Notes: generated by a model from the letters alone, not told the origin. Positions 32,221 through 40,514 are shown, counted from the first letter of the stretch. The stretch: 50,268 nt of DNA from Clostridia bacterium (GCA_026418275.1 JAOABQ010000101.1:1-50268), one strand, 5' to 3'. Program-made: numbers and translations.

Positions 32221-34689
32221 ATGTTCCAAGAGGATACCTACCTCTTTAAGGAAATTTTAGAATTGATATTTGGAATTCTAAAAAGAAGAGACAAAAAAAT
32301 AAATCAAAGTTCCCTGGCAGACTTTATCTTTAAAGACCGTTCTATGATTACAAAATGGAAAAACAACATTTTAAAACCGGATGTGAATGATTTAAAAAAT
32401 ATCGTTCTCTTTGTTTGCAATGAGTCTTCCGATATGGATAAAAAAATGATAGAGGAAGGCATTTTGGAAATGATACAACACCTTCCTGATAAGAAAATTA
32501 ATATTATGGAATTTGAAAGATTCGACGAACTTCTGCTAAAATCCTTAAAACATTCAATTACTGACTGTGCATCACCAACCATTACCCTAGACAGGCCCAA
32601 TTTACCCGGCAGAATATTAACATCTCTTCCCCCAAAAAATATCGAATTGATTGGTAGAAAAAAAGAGCTTCAAGAACTGTCAACAAGACTCAAAAAAGCC
32701 AAGAGGCTGTTACTTGTAAATGGAATGGGGGGCATTGGAAAAACAGAACTTTGCAAAGCCTTCTTTTGGTCCAATTACCACAAGTACAAAAATGTAGGAT
32801 GGATTGAATATACCGAAAGTATAAAAGAGTCGTTCATAAACCAGTTTCATGTGGATGGCTTATTTTTACCGGATGAAATACCGGATATGAAATTCACTAA
32901 ACTCATGAGATTTTTAACAGGTATATCTCCTGATTCCTTGATTGTGATCGACAATATCGAAAACGCAGCCGATGATGGGATTAAGGAACTCTGTTCATTA
33001 CCGGTAAAAATTCTTGCAAATTCAAGAATTAATATTGAATGCTTTGAGCAATTTCCCCTGGGTACTTTGGCCCCGGAGGAATGTACGAAACTTTTTTACA
33101 GTTTTTACCAGAGTTCCAAGGATGATGCGGGTGTTAGAGACATTATCGAACTTTCAGGTTTTCATACGCTGACCATAGAATTATTGGCTAAAACAGCACA
33201 GAAATCAGCATTAAAAGTCAAAGTTCTGTACTCTTTGCTTAAAACTGCCGGATTTAATTTGAATCATCTCATAAAAGAAAAGGTAGAAACATTCTGGCAT
33301 AATGAAAAGCAAAAATCTAATTTTTTTAATCTTCTTTTAAAAGTATTTAACATTTCGAACCTTGGAGAGGAAGAGAAGTATGTTCTTATGAGTTTATCCA
33401 TTATGCCTTCTATGGAAATAGAAATAAATGAGCTTCGCCAATGGATCGGTTTAGAGTCTAATGATGCGATAAACCTGTTGGCTGACAATGGCTGGGTAAA
33501 ACGAAACGGCTTTAAAATCATCATGCATCAGGTTTTACAGGAAGTCATCAAGTTTCATACACATCCAAGCATTCAAAAGTGCAAAACGCTCGTTCAGAGT
33601 TTTATAGACCTTTTATCTCTCGATCCCAAGGAAAATTCCCTGATCAAATCCAAGTATGTGCCTTATGCAGAGCATATTTTAAAGCACTTCTCCAATGAGG
33701 ATTGTGAAAAAGTAGCGAAGCTTTCATACCACCTTTCCATTTTATATAGAAAGCTGGGAGATTTGAACAAAGCCTTTGAATCTGCACTTAAATCCATAAC
33801 AGTAAGAAAAAAAATATCCGGAATGGAACATCCCGATACTGCAGCCGCAATGTATAACGCAGCATTAATATATAGATACCAAGGTAAATACGAAGAAGCC
33901 GCCCCCCTATTTATGAAGGCACTGGAAATTCACGAAAAAGCCCTGGGACAGGAACATCCGGATACTGCAAAAATACTCAATGACATGGCATTAATGCAGA
34001 CATTCCGGGGAAGGTATGGGGAAGCAGAACCTGCTTTTAAAAGAGCTTTGACAATATGCGAAAAAACTTTAGGCCCGGAACACCTAGATACAGCAAGTGT
34101 AATCCATGCCCTTGCCTTGATGTACAGTTTGCAGGGAAAGTTTCACGAAGCAGAAGCACTATTTAAGAAAGACTTGGAAATCAATCAAAAAGTGTTGGGC
34201 TGGAAACATACAGATACGGCAATAACACTAAGCAGCCTGGCAACATTATATAAACTCCAGGAAAGGTATAAAGAAGCTGAATCCTATTATAAAAAAGCGC
34301 TGTCAACTTATGAAAGCATATTTGGAAGCAACCACCCGGACATTGCAAGATTGTCAAATCATTTGGCAGGTATCTATGTACTCCAGGAAAGATACGACGA
34401 GGCAGAACTTTTATATAAGAAAGACCTGGCTGTAAGTAAAAAATTATTCGGATGGGAACACATGGAGACCATTACAACCCTTAACCATCTGGCAGAACTC
34501 TATAAACGTACGGGAAGATATGAGAAGGCAGAGTCCCTTCACCAAAAAGCGCTTTCACTAAAGGAAAAAGCAATAAAGTATGAAATCCCCTCTAAAACAG
34601 TGCTTGTCAATTCATCGGAACTATGCAAATACATGGGAAGGTATGAGGAGGATGAACAGATATGCAAAAAGGTTATTGTCAGTTCATAA
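32221..34689 (+). CDS. STAND protein: HTH-like N-terminus, NB-ARC NTPase, TPR repeats
   Basis: 822 aa from ATG 32221 (GGAGGT nine bases upstream). Residues about 5-80 contain INQSSLADFIFKDRSMITKW, an XRE-like helix-turn-helix. The NB-ARC core has the P-loop GMGGIGKT (168-175), Walker B SLIVIDNIENA and sensor ILANSRIN. A winged-helix region follows to about 450. From about 510 there are at least seven 42-residue TPRs of the kinesin-light-chain type (YEEAAPLFMKALEIHEKALG, then EHPDTA at each turn). STAND ATPases are signal switches that oligomerise when the sensor part binds a ligand; bacterial members are either transcription activators (as in MalT-, AfsR-like proteins) or anti-phage effectors (Avs). 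An N-terminal DNA-binding domain and no nuclease or protease domain favour a regulator. The divergent Kelch gene is the obvious target. Confidence 0.85.
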   Translation: MFQEDTYLFKEILELIFGILKRRDKKINQSSLADFIFKDRSMITKWKNNILKPDVNDLKNIVLFVCNESSDMDKKMIEEGILEMIQHLPDKKINIMEFERFDELLLKSLKHSITDCASPTITLDRPNLPGRILTSLPPKNIELIGRKKELQELSTRLKKAKRLLLVNGMGGIGKTELCKAFFWSNYHKYKNVGWIEYTESIKESFINQFHVDGLFLPDEIPDMKFTKLMRFLTGISPDSLIVIDNIENAADDGIKELCSLPVKILANSRINIECFEQFPLGTLAPEECTKLFYSFYQSSKDDAGVRDIIELSGFHTLTIELLAKTAQKSALKVKVLYSLLKTAGFNLNHLIKEKVETFWHNEKQKSNFFNLLLKVFNISNLGEEEKYVLMSLSIMPSMEIEINELRQWIGLESNDAINLLADNGWVKRNGFKIIMHQVLQEVIKFHTHPSIQKCKTLVQSFIDLLSLDPKENSLIKSKYVPYAEHILKHFSNEDCEKVAKLSYHLSILYRKLGDLNKAFESALKSITVRKKISGMEHPDTAAAMYNAALIYRYQGKYEEAAPLFMKALEIHEKALGQEHPDTAKILNDMALMQTFRGRYGEAEPAFKRALTICEKTLGPEHLDTASVIHALALMYSLQGKFHEAEALFKKDLEINQKVLGWKHTDTAITLSSLATLYKLQERYKEAESYYKKALSTYESIFGSNHPDIARLSNHLAGIYVLQERYDEAELLYKKDLAVSKKLFGWEHMETITTLNHLAELYKRTGRYEKAESLHQKALSLKEKAIKYEIPSKTVLVNSSELCKYMGRYEEDEQICKKVIVSS

Positions 34690-34710
34690 AAGCCTTATAT
34701 ATAAAACAAA

Positions 34711-34732
34711 GGAGGCCTCATAGAGCCCCCTC
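34711..34732. terminator. Terminator between the STAND gene and the 45-aa gene
   Basis: GGAGGCCTC (34711-34719) pairs with GAGCCCCCTC (34723-34732) around a three-base loop with one bulge; the minus strand continues TTTGTTTT. It serves the convergent small gene and probably the STAND gene. Confidence 0.6.
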
Positions 34733-34751
34733 GATGCATTCATTCTTCTCA

Positions 34752-34889
34752 TTAATTTTCACGGCCACAGCCGAATCCGCCAAAGAATCCCGGACACAAC
34801 AGACAAAAAACAATAATGATGATGATAATCCACCAAATCCAATCATTTCCGAATCCACAACCAAAGCCGATCCCTCTGTTTTCTGACAT
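34752..34889 (-). CDS. Small hydrophobic Gly/Phe/Cys-rich protein, 45 aa
   Basis: ATG 34889 is preceded by GGAGTG at seven bases. The peptide begins MSENRGIGFGCGFGNDWIWW, continues with a run of six isoleucines and IVFCLLC (one membrane helix), and ends PGFFGGFGCGREN. Small Gly-rich proteins with one helix of this type occur in spore-formers (YjcZ-like sporulation proteins); the match is in style rather than sequence, so no family is claimed. It has its own terminator. Confidence 0.65.
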   Translation of the reverse strand: MSENRGIGFGCGFGNDWIWWIIIIIIVFCLLCPGFFGGFGCGREN

Positions 34890-35028
34890 CACAAATCACT
34901 CCTTAATAATAAAATCAGTTTAAATTATTGTATACAGTAAGCTGTAATAAACCGTATACAGACCTTAATCATCTTCTATATACTATTCAAGGTGTTGTTT
35001 TTGTGTTACCAGAAATGCACAAATTATT

Positions 35029-35934
35029 TCACACCGACTGACCCCAGTACAAATCATACCTCTCCAAGGTTTTAACAGGGTCCAACTCTTCATCCGACTT
35101 CATATAGGAAATGAGTCCCGGACTCAAATCCGTCGCCTTTTTCAGATCCTCCAATGCCTTCTCCTCCATGCCTAAATGAACATAGATACATGCTCTGTTA
35201 TAGTATAGGTATGAAGTTTCCGGGTTTTTTACGATCCCTTCACTGATTTTATCCAATGCTTTGCGGTAAGCTTTATTCTCCTTGTACAATACTGCAAGAT
35301 TCAAATAACTAAAGGGATATTTGGGATTTTCCCTGATTGAATCAAGATAATACTGAACGGCCTTATTTTCATAGCCTATCTTATTTAAGATTACACCCAT
35401 ATTAAATAAAGCCTTATAATGGTGGGGGTCGATCTCATAGCTTTTCCGAAATAACTCCAGCGCCAAATCATCCTTGCCCATTTCCTCATAAATGGCACCT
35501 AAATTGTTATGTGCCCAAAAATTATCCGGCTCCAGATCAATCACTTTTTTGTAGTTCTCTATTGCTTGCTCCTTCTCCCCTATTTCATCATAAATATTCG
35601 CCAGAAAAAAATATGCCTTGCCGTAATGGGGGTTTACTTCCAAAGCCTTTTTATAGTATTGGGCCGCCCGGTTATAATCCTTTATGTTGTCAAACAGCAC
35701 ACCCAGCCCGTAAAAGGCTCTTGCTTCCCTGGGATCCGCTTCCAGTATTTCCTTGTACATTTCTTCGGCTTTCAAAGTCTCTCCCATTTTGTCGTAAAGC
35801 AGAGCCATATCAAACAATAGCTCCAAATCATGTTTTTCTTTTTCCAGGCTATATGCTTTTTTATATAGTCTTAACGCTTTTTCCGGCATCCGTTCCTTTA
35901 GCCGGTTGGCAATGGACTTGTAAATTTTAACCAT
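35029..35934 (-). CDS. TPR-repeat protein
   Basis: 301 aa, no signal peptide. About seven consecutive 34-residue TPRs: for example ALLYDKMGETLKAEEMYKEI, then ARAFYGLGVLFDNIKDYNRA and AHNNLGAIYEEMGKDDLALE, with the canonical W/L-G-Y-A-F-A-P pattern. The end, EELDPVKTLERYDLYWGQSV, looks like a capping helix. It begins 21 bp after the methyltransferase gene, in the same transcript. A scaffold or interaction role is likely; nothing links it chemically to rRNA modification. Confidence 0.85.
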   Translation of the reverse strand: MVKIYKSIANRLKERMPEKALRLYKKAYSLEKEKHDLELLFDMALLYDKMGETLKAEEMYKEILEADPREARAFYGLGVLFDNIKDYNRAAQYYKKALEVNPHYGKAYFFLANIYDEIGEKEQAIENYKKVIDLEPDNFWAHNNLGAIYEEMGKDDLALELFRKSYEIDPHHYKALFNMGVILNKIGYENKAVQYYLDSIRENPKYPFSYLNLAVLYKENKAYRKALDKISEGIVKNPETSYLYYNRACIYVHLGMEEKALEDLKKATDLSPGLISYMKSDEELDPVKTLERYDLYWGQSV

Positions 35935-35955
35935 ACCCTATGCTGCTCCTAAAAT

Positions 35956-36615
35956 TTAATTACCACTTCCGTTTTTTATGAAAGCTTTTACCCGGTAGAC
36001 ATCCCGGGCTCTACCGAAACCCAGCCGCTTTGCCCATTGAGTCCCATATTCCCTTAGTACTTCATTGGTAATAATACTAATATCCTCTACCTCGATATCC
36101 TTTTTTTCATATGCGGGAATCAATGCGCCTTTTACATAATCCAGTGACAGTTCGGGTAGTTCTCTCCGGTTCATTTCCCCTGTCTCATATAAAATACTGT
36201 ATGTAAAGCAAATTTCCAATTCAGCGCCGGTAGGCTTAACCACTTTTTTAATGCTGTCAAAAATCTCGTCCGAACACTTTACAACACCCTCCAGCAAGCT
36301 TCCCCAGGGGAGGTTGATATGGATTTTATCCGCCATACCTGTCAATTCTTCGGGCAAACTCTCCGCACTCGCCACCACATAGAGTACATTGGAAAGTCCC
36401 CCCTTACTTGGCTTTTTCATAACCTTTGCAGCATACTCCATCATATTTTGGGCCGCAGAATCCACACCGATAAATAATGCATCCTGGTCGGCTTTAGCCA
36501 ATTTATATACAAACCGCCCGTCTCCCGTCCCGACGTCAACAACCACCCTGCCGTACTGTGCCCATTCATCCAAAGAAGTAATTTCTATGATTTTCTTGCC
36601 TCTAAGTATTCTCAC
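35956..36615 (-). CDS. NpmA/KamB-like 16S rRNA (adenine-1408-N1) methyltransferase homologue
   Basis: 219 aa, the family's length. Start is GTG 36615 (MRILRGKKIIEI). Family features visible: the opening 'ILrGkk...' strand, SAM motif I VVVDVGTGDGRFVYKLAKAD, VDSAAQNM, the distinctive KKPSKGGLSNVLYVVASAES, INLPWGSLLEGVV (the PWG..LE segment) and the C-terminal WAKRLGFGRARDVYRV. From memory of the NpmA protein, these are the strongly conserved blocks, including the Trp residues around A1408 recognition (W in PWGSLL, W in QWAKRL). Methylation of A1408 gives resistance to many aminoglycosides in known members. Whether this one does so is inference; a housekeeping or self-protection role is possible. 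It heads a two-gene unit with the TPR gene. Confidence 0.8.
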   Translation of the reverse strand: MRILRGKKIIEITSLDEWAQYGRVVVDVGTGDGRFVYKLAKADQDALFIGVDSAAQNMMEYAAKVMKKPSKGGLSNVLYVVASAESLPEELTGMADKIHINLPWGSLLEGVVKCSDEIFDSIKKVVKPTGAELEICFTYSILYETGEMNRRELPELSLDYVKGALIPAYEKKDIEVEDISIITNEVLREYGTQWAKRLGFGRARDVYRVKAFIKNGSGN

Positions 36616-36758
36616 CTTTTGTGTTCCCTTTCATCTAATTTATCAACTTTAAACAGTTCCCTATGTTAGTATTTTACTGATTCAATATTAAAATGACAAG
36701 ATTTTATCATTTTTATTAAGGATTTTTTCTAAGGATTTTTCTATTGACAGAATTGATT

Positions 36759-36787
36759 ATACTGTATGTGCTGTTTATATACAGTAT
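36759..36787 (+). promoter_or_regulatory. Inverted repeat upstream of the GntR remnant
   Basis: ATACTGTAT (36759-36767) and ATACAGTAT (36779-36787), an inverted repeat 28 bp before the GntR start and just after a TTGACA box (36744-36749). Probably the autoregulatory operator of this YtrA-type regulator. Confidence 0.5.
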
Positions 36788-36814
36788 GCGTACAAGGAGG
36801 ACGGCTGACAATCT

Positions 36815-37189
36815 ATGAATATAATCATCTCCAATTCTTCGTAAGAACCTATTTATGAACAAATCCTCCGTCAAATAAAGGATTTCATCATGCGGGGTGA
36901 GCTTACAGAAGGTGAAGCACTGCCTTCTATCCGAACCCTTGCGAAAGAACTTCAAATTAGTGTTATAACATCCAAAAGAGCCTATGATGAGTTGGAAAAT
37001 GAGGGCTATATCGTTACGGTAGGTGGAAAAGGTTCCTTTGTAGCAGCACAAAGCAAAGAAATGCTTAAGGAAGTCCGGCTTAAGATTGTGGAAGAAAAGC
37101 TGGCTGACGCTGTAAATGCTGCAAAAATGGCGGAAATTTCTCTTCAAGAACTCAATCAGATGCTGGAACTTTTATATGAGGAGGTATAA
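36815..37189 (+). pseudogene. YtrA-subfamily GntR regulator with nonsense codon 10
   Basis: Reading from ATG 36815 gives MNIIISNSS, then TAA at 36842-36844, then EPIYEQILRQIKDFIMRGEL in the same frame and on to EELENEGYIVTVGGKGSFVA-like wHTH (DELENEGYIVTVGGKGSFVA) and a short leucine-rich tail, the full length (about 124 codons) of a YtrA-type GntR protein. In intact relatives the stop position holds an ordinary residue before EPIYEQI. Restart at ATG 36890 would lose the first helix of the DNA-binding domain. The AAGGAGG is 14 bases from the first ATG. The ABC gene right after it is also broken. Confidence 0.75.
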
Positions 37190-37192
37190 AGC

Positions 37193-37420
37193 ATGGAGAA
37201 TATTTTAGAAATCACAAACCTAAGTAAAAATTTTAAGGATTTTTCGCTGAAAAACATAAGTTTTTCGCTTAAAAGGGGCTTTATCATGGGCTTTATCGGT
37301 CCAAACAACTCCGGTAAGACTACCACCATTAAGCTCATCATGAATTTACTGGAAAAAGATGCCGGCACCATCAAGATCTTGGGGTTCGCAAATAAAAGTA
37401 AGTCAAAGACAAAAGAGTGA
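37193..37420 (+). pseudogene. Truncated ABC transporter ATPase
   Basis: 75 codons only: MENILEITNLSKNFKDFSLK, then the Walker A GPNNSGKTTT and IKLIMNLLEKDAGTIKILGF, after which NKSKSKTKE and a stop replace the remaining about 160-200 residues (Q-loop, LSGGQ signature, Walker B all absent). It begins three bases after the GntR remnant, the usual YtrA-YtrB arrangement. The permease is missing too. The stop codon lies in the stem of a terminator. The rest was evidently deleted. Confidence 0.75.
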
Positions 37421-37447
37421 GAGGGAAATTAACCTTCTCACTTTTTT
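37416..37447. terminator. Bidirectional terminator
   Basis: AGTGAGAGG (37416-37424) pairs with CCTTCTCACT (37433-37442) with one bulged T, followed by CTTTTTT on the plus strand and TCTTTTG on the minus strand; it ends the ABC remnant and the convergent metal transporter operon. Confidence 0.75.
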
Positions 37448-37488
37448 ATTGCAGGTATGTATCCATTAATAAAGTTTACCGTCCGGTT

Positions 37489-38331
37489 TTATCCGATCCT
37501 TCCCCGTAAGGACAGGGTAATAAAATAGATCATAGCCGAAATGATTACAATGGTTGCTCCTGTGGCAGAGTTCAAGTAATAGGACAAAACCAAGCCCGTG
37601 ATCCCGGAAACCAACGCAATGAATACCGAAACCAAGTGGTACTGCCGTACATTGAAGGTAATATTCCGGGCTGCCGCCGCAGGCAGAACAAGCAATGAAT
37701 TAATGAGGAGAAGCCCTACCCATTGGATGGCCACAGTAACAATGACTGCGATTGCAGAGGTAAAGACGATTTCCACCGCCAGGGTACGAATTCCCCTGCT
37801 TCCCGCAAGAGAGCGGTTTAAGCTGATGAGAAGTACTTTATTAAACATCAGTACCCATAAGGTAATTACACCGATAAAAACAAAAACGAGCATTAAAAGA
37901 TCTGAAGGCGTTATACTTAAAAGGTCTCCGATCAAAAACGCCGAAAACTTATTGATATTGCTCCCTCCCAGGGATATCAACACAAGCCCTATGGCAATGG
38001 CTGTAGAGGAAAACACCCCGATAACCGTATCTGTTGAGCCTTTGCTCTTATTCTTTATCCATGTAATCATAAAAGAAAACAAAATGGAAAACAAAATAGC
38101 TGCCCAAATCGGTTCTAAAAAGCCTAAAACACCACCAATAGCTATTCCTGTAAAAGCACCGTGTCCAAGGGCATCCGAAAAAAACGCCATTCTATTATTT
38201 ACAATCATGGTACCAAGGATTCCAAAAATAGGGGAAATCAGAAGGACCGCCAAAAGTGCATTTTTCATGAATCCATGTTCTACCCATTGAAAAGGAAGTA
38301 AAGCCTCTATCCATCTATACCAAAACTCCAT
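37489..38331 (-). CDS. Zn/Mn-type ABC transporter permease (ABC-3 family)
   Basis: 280 aa with eight to nine membrane helices; starts MEFWYRWIEALLPFQWVEHG, then FMKNALLAVLLISPIFGILG, the ABC-3 (ZnuB/TroC/MntB) N-terminus. The cytoplasmic coupling region AFFSDALGHGAFTGIAIGGV ('sdalgHaalpGv...') and the late GLLLINSLLVLPAAAARNIT are family hallmarks. It starts three bases after the ATPase stop. Together with the ATPase and binding protein upstream it should import zinc or manganese. Confidence 0.9.
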   Translation of the reverse strand: MEFWYRWIEALLPFQWVEHGFMKNALLAVLLISPIFGILGTMIVNNRMAFFSDALGHGAFTGIAIGGVLGFLEPIWAAILFSILFSFMITWIKNKSKGSTDTVIGVFSSTAIAIGLVLISLGGSNINKFSAFLIGDLLSITPSDLLMLVFVFIGVITLWVLMFNKVLLISLNRSLAGSRGIRTLAVEIVFTSAIAVIVTVAIQWVGLLLINSLLVLPAAAARNITFNVRQYHLVSVFIALVSGITGLVLSYYLNSATGATIVIISAMIYFITLSLRGRIG

Positions 38332-38334
38332 ATT

Positions 38335-39132
38335 TCAACCCACTCCCCCTTTATGCCCTTTATACCATGACATCCCGAAAGTTTTTAAAAGCGTTTCATC
38401 CTTGAAGACCTGCTGGGGTGAACCGTTGCACAGGACAGTCCCATTGATCAGTACAACACGGTCAGCATACTTTAAAACCAAATCCAGGTCATGGGATACC
38501 AGGATAATGCTAAGATCGTAGTTCTGCCTGAGTTCCGAGACGGTATTGTAAAAAAGCTCCATCCCGTTTTGATCAATTCCTGAAACCGGCTCATCAAGAA
38601 GCAAAAGATCAGGAATCGGGTCTAAAGCCAGTGCCAAAAGCACCCTTTGAAGCTCTCCTCCGGATAAGGCTCCAAGGCGGCGGTTTATAAGATGGGCAGC
38701 TTTTACTTTTTCCAGGCTTTCCGTTACCCTTTGACGTATTTTTTTTGTATTGCAAAGCCAGGCAGGAAGCCTTGACCTGCTGGCCATAAACAGATCAAGA
38801 ACACTGGTAGGTGTTGTAATATCAAAACTCAAGTGCTGCGGTACATATCCGATTAAAGGATGCCCGTTGCGGACCCCCTTTGCGTCTAAAAACTTCAATT
38901 CGCCCTTATGCTTAATTTCTCCGAGTACCGCCTTTAAGAGCGTGCTTTTTCCTGCTCCGTTGGGACCGATGAGGGCTGTCAATTCGCCACAATGAATATG
39001 TAGATTAACATCCTTTAAAATCTCATTTTTTCCGAATGTCACGCCAAAATTTTCGATTTTGGTGCAGCATAATCCCCGGCACCCATTTTGACATCCGCTT
39101 TCACACCCGGTTTTATGTCTGGGGTCTACCAT
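38335..39132 (-). CDS. Zn/Mn-type ABC transporter ATPase with Cys-rich N-terminus
   Basis: 265 aa. Walker A GPNGAGKST, Q-loop IGYVPQHLSF, signature LSGGELQRVLLALAL, Walker B LLLLDEPVSG and the H-loop SHDLD are all intact. The unusual part is the first 25 residues: after MVDPRHKTG comes CESGCQNGCRGLCC, a CxxxCxxxCxxxCC array absent from ordinary ZnuC/MntA proteins, before the fold begins at KIENFGVTFG. It could bind metal and sense or ferry zinc. Its own start is supported by an upstream GAGGGAACAAAATG (AGGGA). It is 155 bp from the binding protein gene across a large hairpin. Confidence 0.88.
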   Translation of the reverse strand: MVDPRHKTGCESGCQNGCRGLCCTKIENFGVTFGKNEILKDVNLHIHCGELTALIGPNGAGKSTLLKAVLGEIKHKGELKFLDAKGVRNGHPLIGYVPQHLSFDITTPTSVLDLFMASRSRLPAWLCNTKKIRQRVTESLEKVKAAHLINRRLGALSGGELQRVLLALALDPIPDLLLLDEPVSGIDQNGMELFYNTVSELRQNYDLSIILVSHDLDLVLKYADRVVLINGTVLCNGSPQQVFKDETLLKTFGMSWYKGHKGGVG

Positions 39133-39172
39133 TTTGTTCCCTCTCTCTTTGTCAATTCTGTATCACCCGTTA

Positions 39173-39242
39173 AAAATCTTACATTGTGCCAGAAAACAAG
39201 CCGTCTTTTGCGGATGGTTCGAAAGGCAAAATGTAAGATTTT
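39173..39242 (-). terminator. Intra-operon hairpin between binding protein and ATPase
   Basis: AAAATCTTACATT (39173-39185) pairs perfectly with 39230-39242; inside, TGTGCC and GGCAAA extend the stem imperfectly. On the minus strand AAGATTTTTAACG ends the stem, so partial termination would favour the binding protein over ATPase and permease. Confidence 0.6.
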
Positions 39243-39287
39243 CAAGAAATATAAAACTACCATAATTTCCTTAACATTAAAAAACTC

Positions 39288-40256
39288 TTATTTTAACGCG
39301 TCAATCAATGTTTGAAGGTTCTGATCCATGGCTTTGATGTAGGCCTCCGTATCTCCCTCCTTAGGTCCTGTTACCACCGGGTCCAGCGTATAAACCTTTG
39401 CACCGGTTTCTCTTGCAATAGTATCCGCAGATTTTGCCGGATACTGGGGTTCTGCAAAGAGAGCCTTTACGTTTAATTCCTTTATCTTTTTGATCGTTTC
39501 GGAAAGCTCCCCTGCACTGGGTTCCGTTCCCGGCTCCCGTTCCACTACATCCACAATATTGAGGTTAAATTCCTTTGCAAAGTAGGGAAAGGCTTCATGA
39601 AAAGTAACAATATTTTTATTTTTTATATCCTTTAAGGCCAGATGCATTTTCTCTTTCTGTGCTTCAAGCTTTTTTACATAAGCATCCGTATTCCGTTTGT
39701 ATTCTTCAGCATGCTCAGGATCAAGCTTTGAGAGCTGCTCACCGATATTCATGACTTCCTTTATGGCGCCGGAAATTCCCACCCATACATGGGGGTTTAT
39801 TCCCTCTTCTGTGGTTCCTGCCTCTATACCTTCCTTTTTTTCATCTTTGTTTTCTTCATGCTCTTCTCTTATAAATTCTATTCCTTTACTGGCCTCAAGA
39901 ATTTTTAGATTTGACATCCGGCCGGTTACCTTCTCCATAAAACTTTCCATTCCTGCGCCATTCACTACAAATATCTGTGCTTTCTCCAGTATTTTTATAT
40001 CTGCAGGACTCAACTGATAATCATGAAGACATCCTGTTTGAGGCTCAGTCATGTTGGTAACACTTACATCCGGGATATCCTTCGTAATATTTTTTGTAAA
40101 AATATACATAGGATAAAAGGAGGTAACGATATTGACCTTTTTATTCATTTGGGCTGTGGACACCTTTGTAAGGTCGCTTTTACCATTTCCGCACCCACTG
40201 GTTGTCATCAGTGCAATCATTAATAAAATAAATACTTTACGTATCTTTACTCGCAT
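39288..40256 (-). CDS. Metal-binding lipoprotein, ZnuA/TroA family
   Basis: 322 aa. Signal peptide with lipobox TTSGCG (Cys 22). Metal ligands of cluster-9 binding proteins appear in order: GCLHDYQLSP (His about 81), INPHVWVG (His), TFHEAFPYFAKEF (His) and a C-terminal acidic ligand in YTLDPVVTG. The loop before the second His, which is His-rich in ZnuA, is Glu/Lys-rich here (REEHEENKDEKKEGIEAG, one His), so either Zn or Mn is possible. GGAGGAG precedes the ATG. The operon's divergent promoter region carries two Fur-family-type palindromes. Confidence 0.9.
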   Translation of the reverse strand: MRVKIRKVFILLMIALMTTSGCGNGKSDLTKVSTAQMNKKVNIVTSFYPMYIFTKNITKDIPDVSVTNMTEPQTGCLHDYQLSPADIKILEKAQIFVVNGAGMESFMEKVTGRMSNLKILEASKGIEFIREEHEENKDEKKEGIEAGTTEEGINPHVWVGISGAIKEVMNIGEQLSKLDPEHAEEYKRNTDAYVKKLEAQKEKMHLALKDIKNKNIVTFHEAFPYFAKEFNLNIVDVVEREPGTEPSAGELSETIKKIKELNVKALFAEPQYPAKSADTIARETGAKVYTLDPVVTGPKEGDTEAYIKAMDQNLQTLIDALK

Positions 40257-40283
40257 TTTTACTCCTCCATGGAAATACTTAAA

Positions 40284-40298
40284 TACAAATCATTTGCA
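40284..40298. promoter_or_regulatory. Fur-family (Zur-like) operator 1
   Basis: TACAAAT-C-ATTTGCA, a 7-1-7 inverted repeat with one mismatch, 28 bp upstream of the binding-protein start. It shares CAAATCATTTGCATTT with operator 2, exactly 95 bp away. Confidence 0.65.
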
Positions 40299-40378
40299 TT
40301 TGCAATATAATTATACACGAAAATCTGCTCGGTAAAACATCTTTTTAATATTTCCCCGGGTTATTCAATCAACCTAGT

Positions 40379-40393
40379 TGCAAATCATTTGCA
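40379..40393. promoter_or_regulatory. Fur-family (Zur-like) operator 2
   Basis: TGCAAAT-C-ATTTGCA, a perfect 7-1-7 inverted repeat as bound by Fur, Zur, Mur and PerR dimers. It lies between the metal transporter operon and the superoxide dismutase gene and may affect both. Confidence 0.7.
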
Positions 40394-40485
40394 TTTACGA
40401 ATATTATATAATACTTTCTATCCTTTTTAAATACATAAATCATTTTTTATTTCCCATGAAACGCAGTATTTAAAAACGCACCAAC

Positions 40486-40514
40486 TTTACATAAAGTGAA
40501 TAAAATGATATATA
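40486..40514 (+). promoter_or_regulatory. Promoter of the superoxide dismutase gene
   Basis: TTTACA (40486-40491), 17-bp spacer, TATATA (40509-40514); AGGAGG and ATG 40546 follow. Confidence 0.6.

Noticed and set aside
36716..37147. 143-aa minus-strand frame across the GntR gene
   Set aside because: It is opposite a clear wHTH coding frame and has no ribosome site; the GntR reading is supported despite its nonsense codon.
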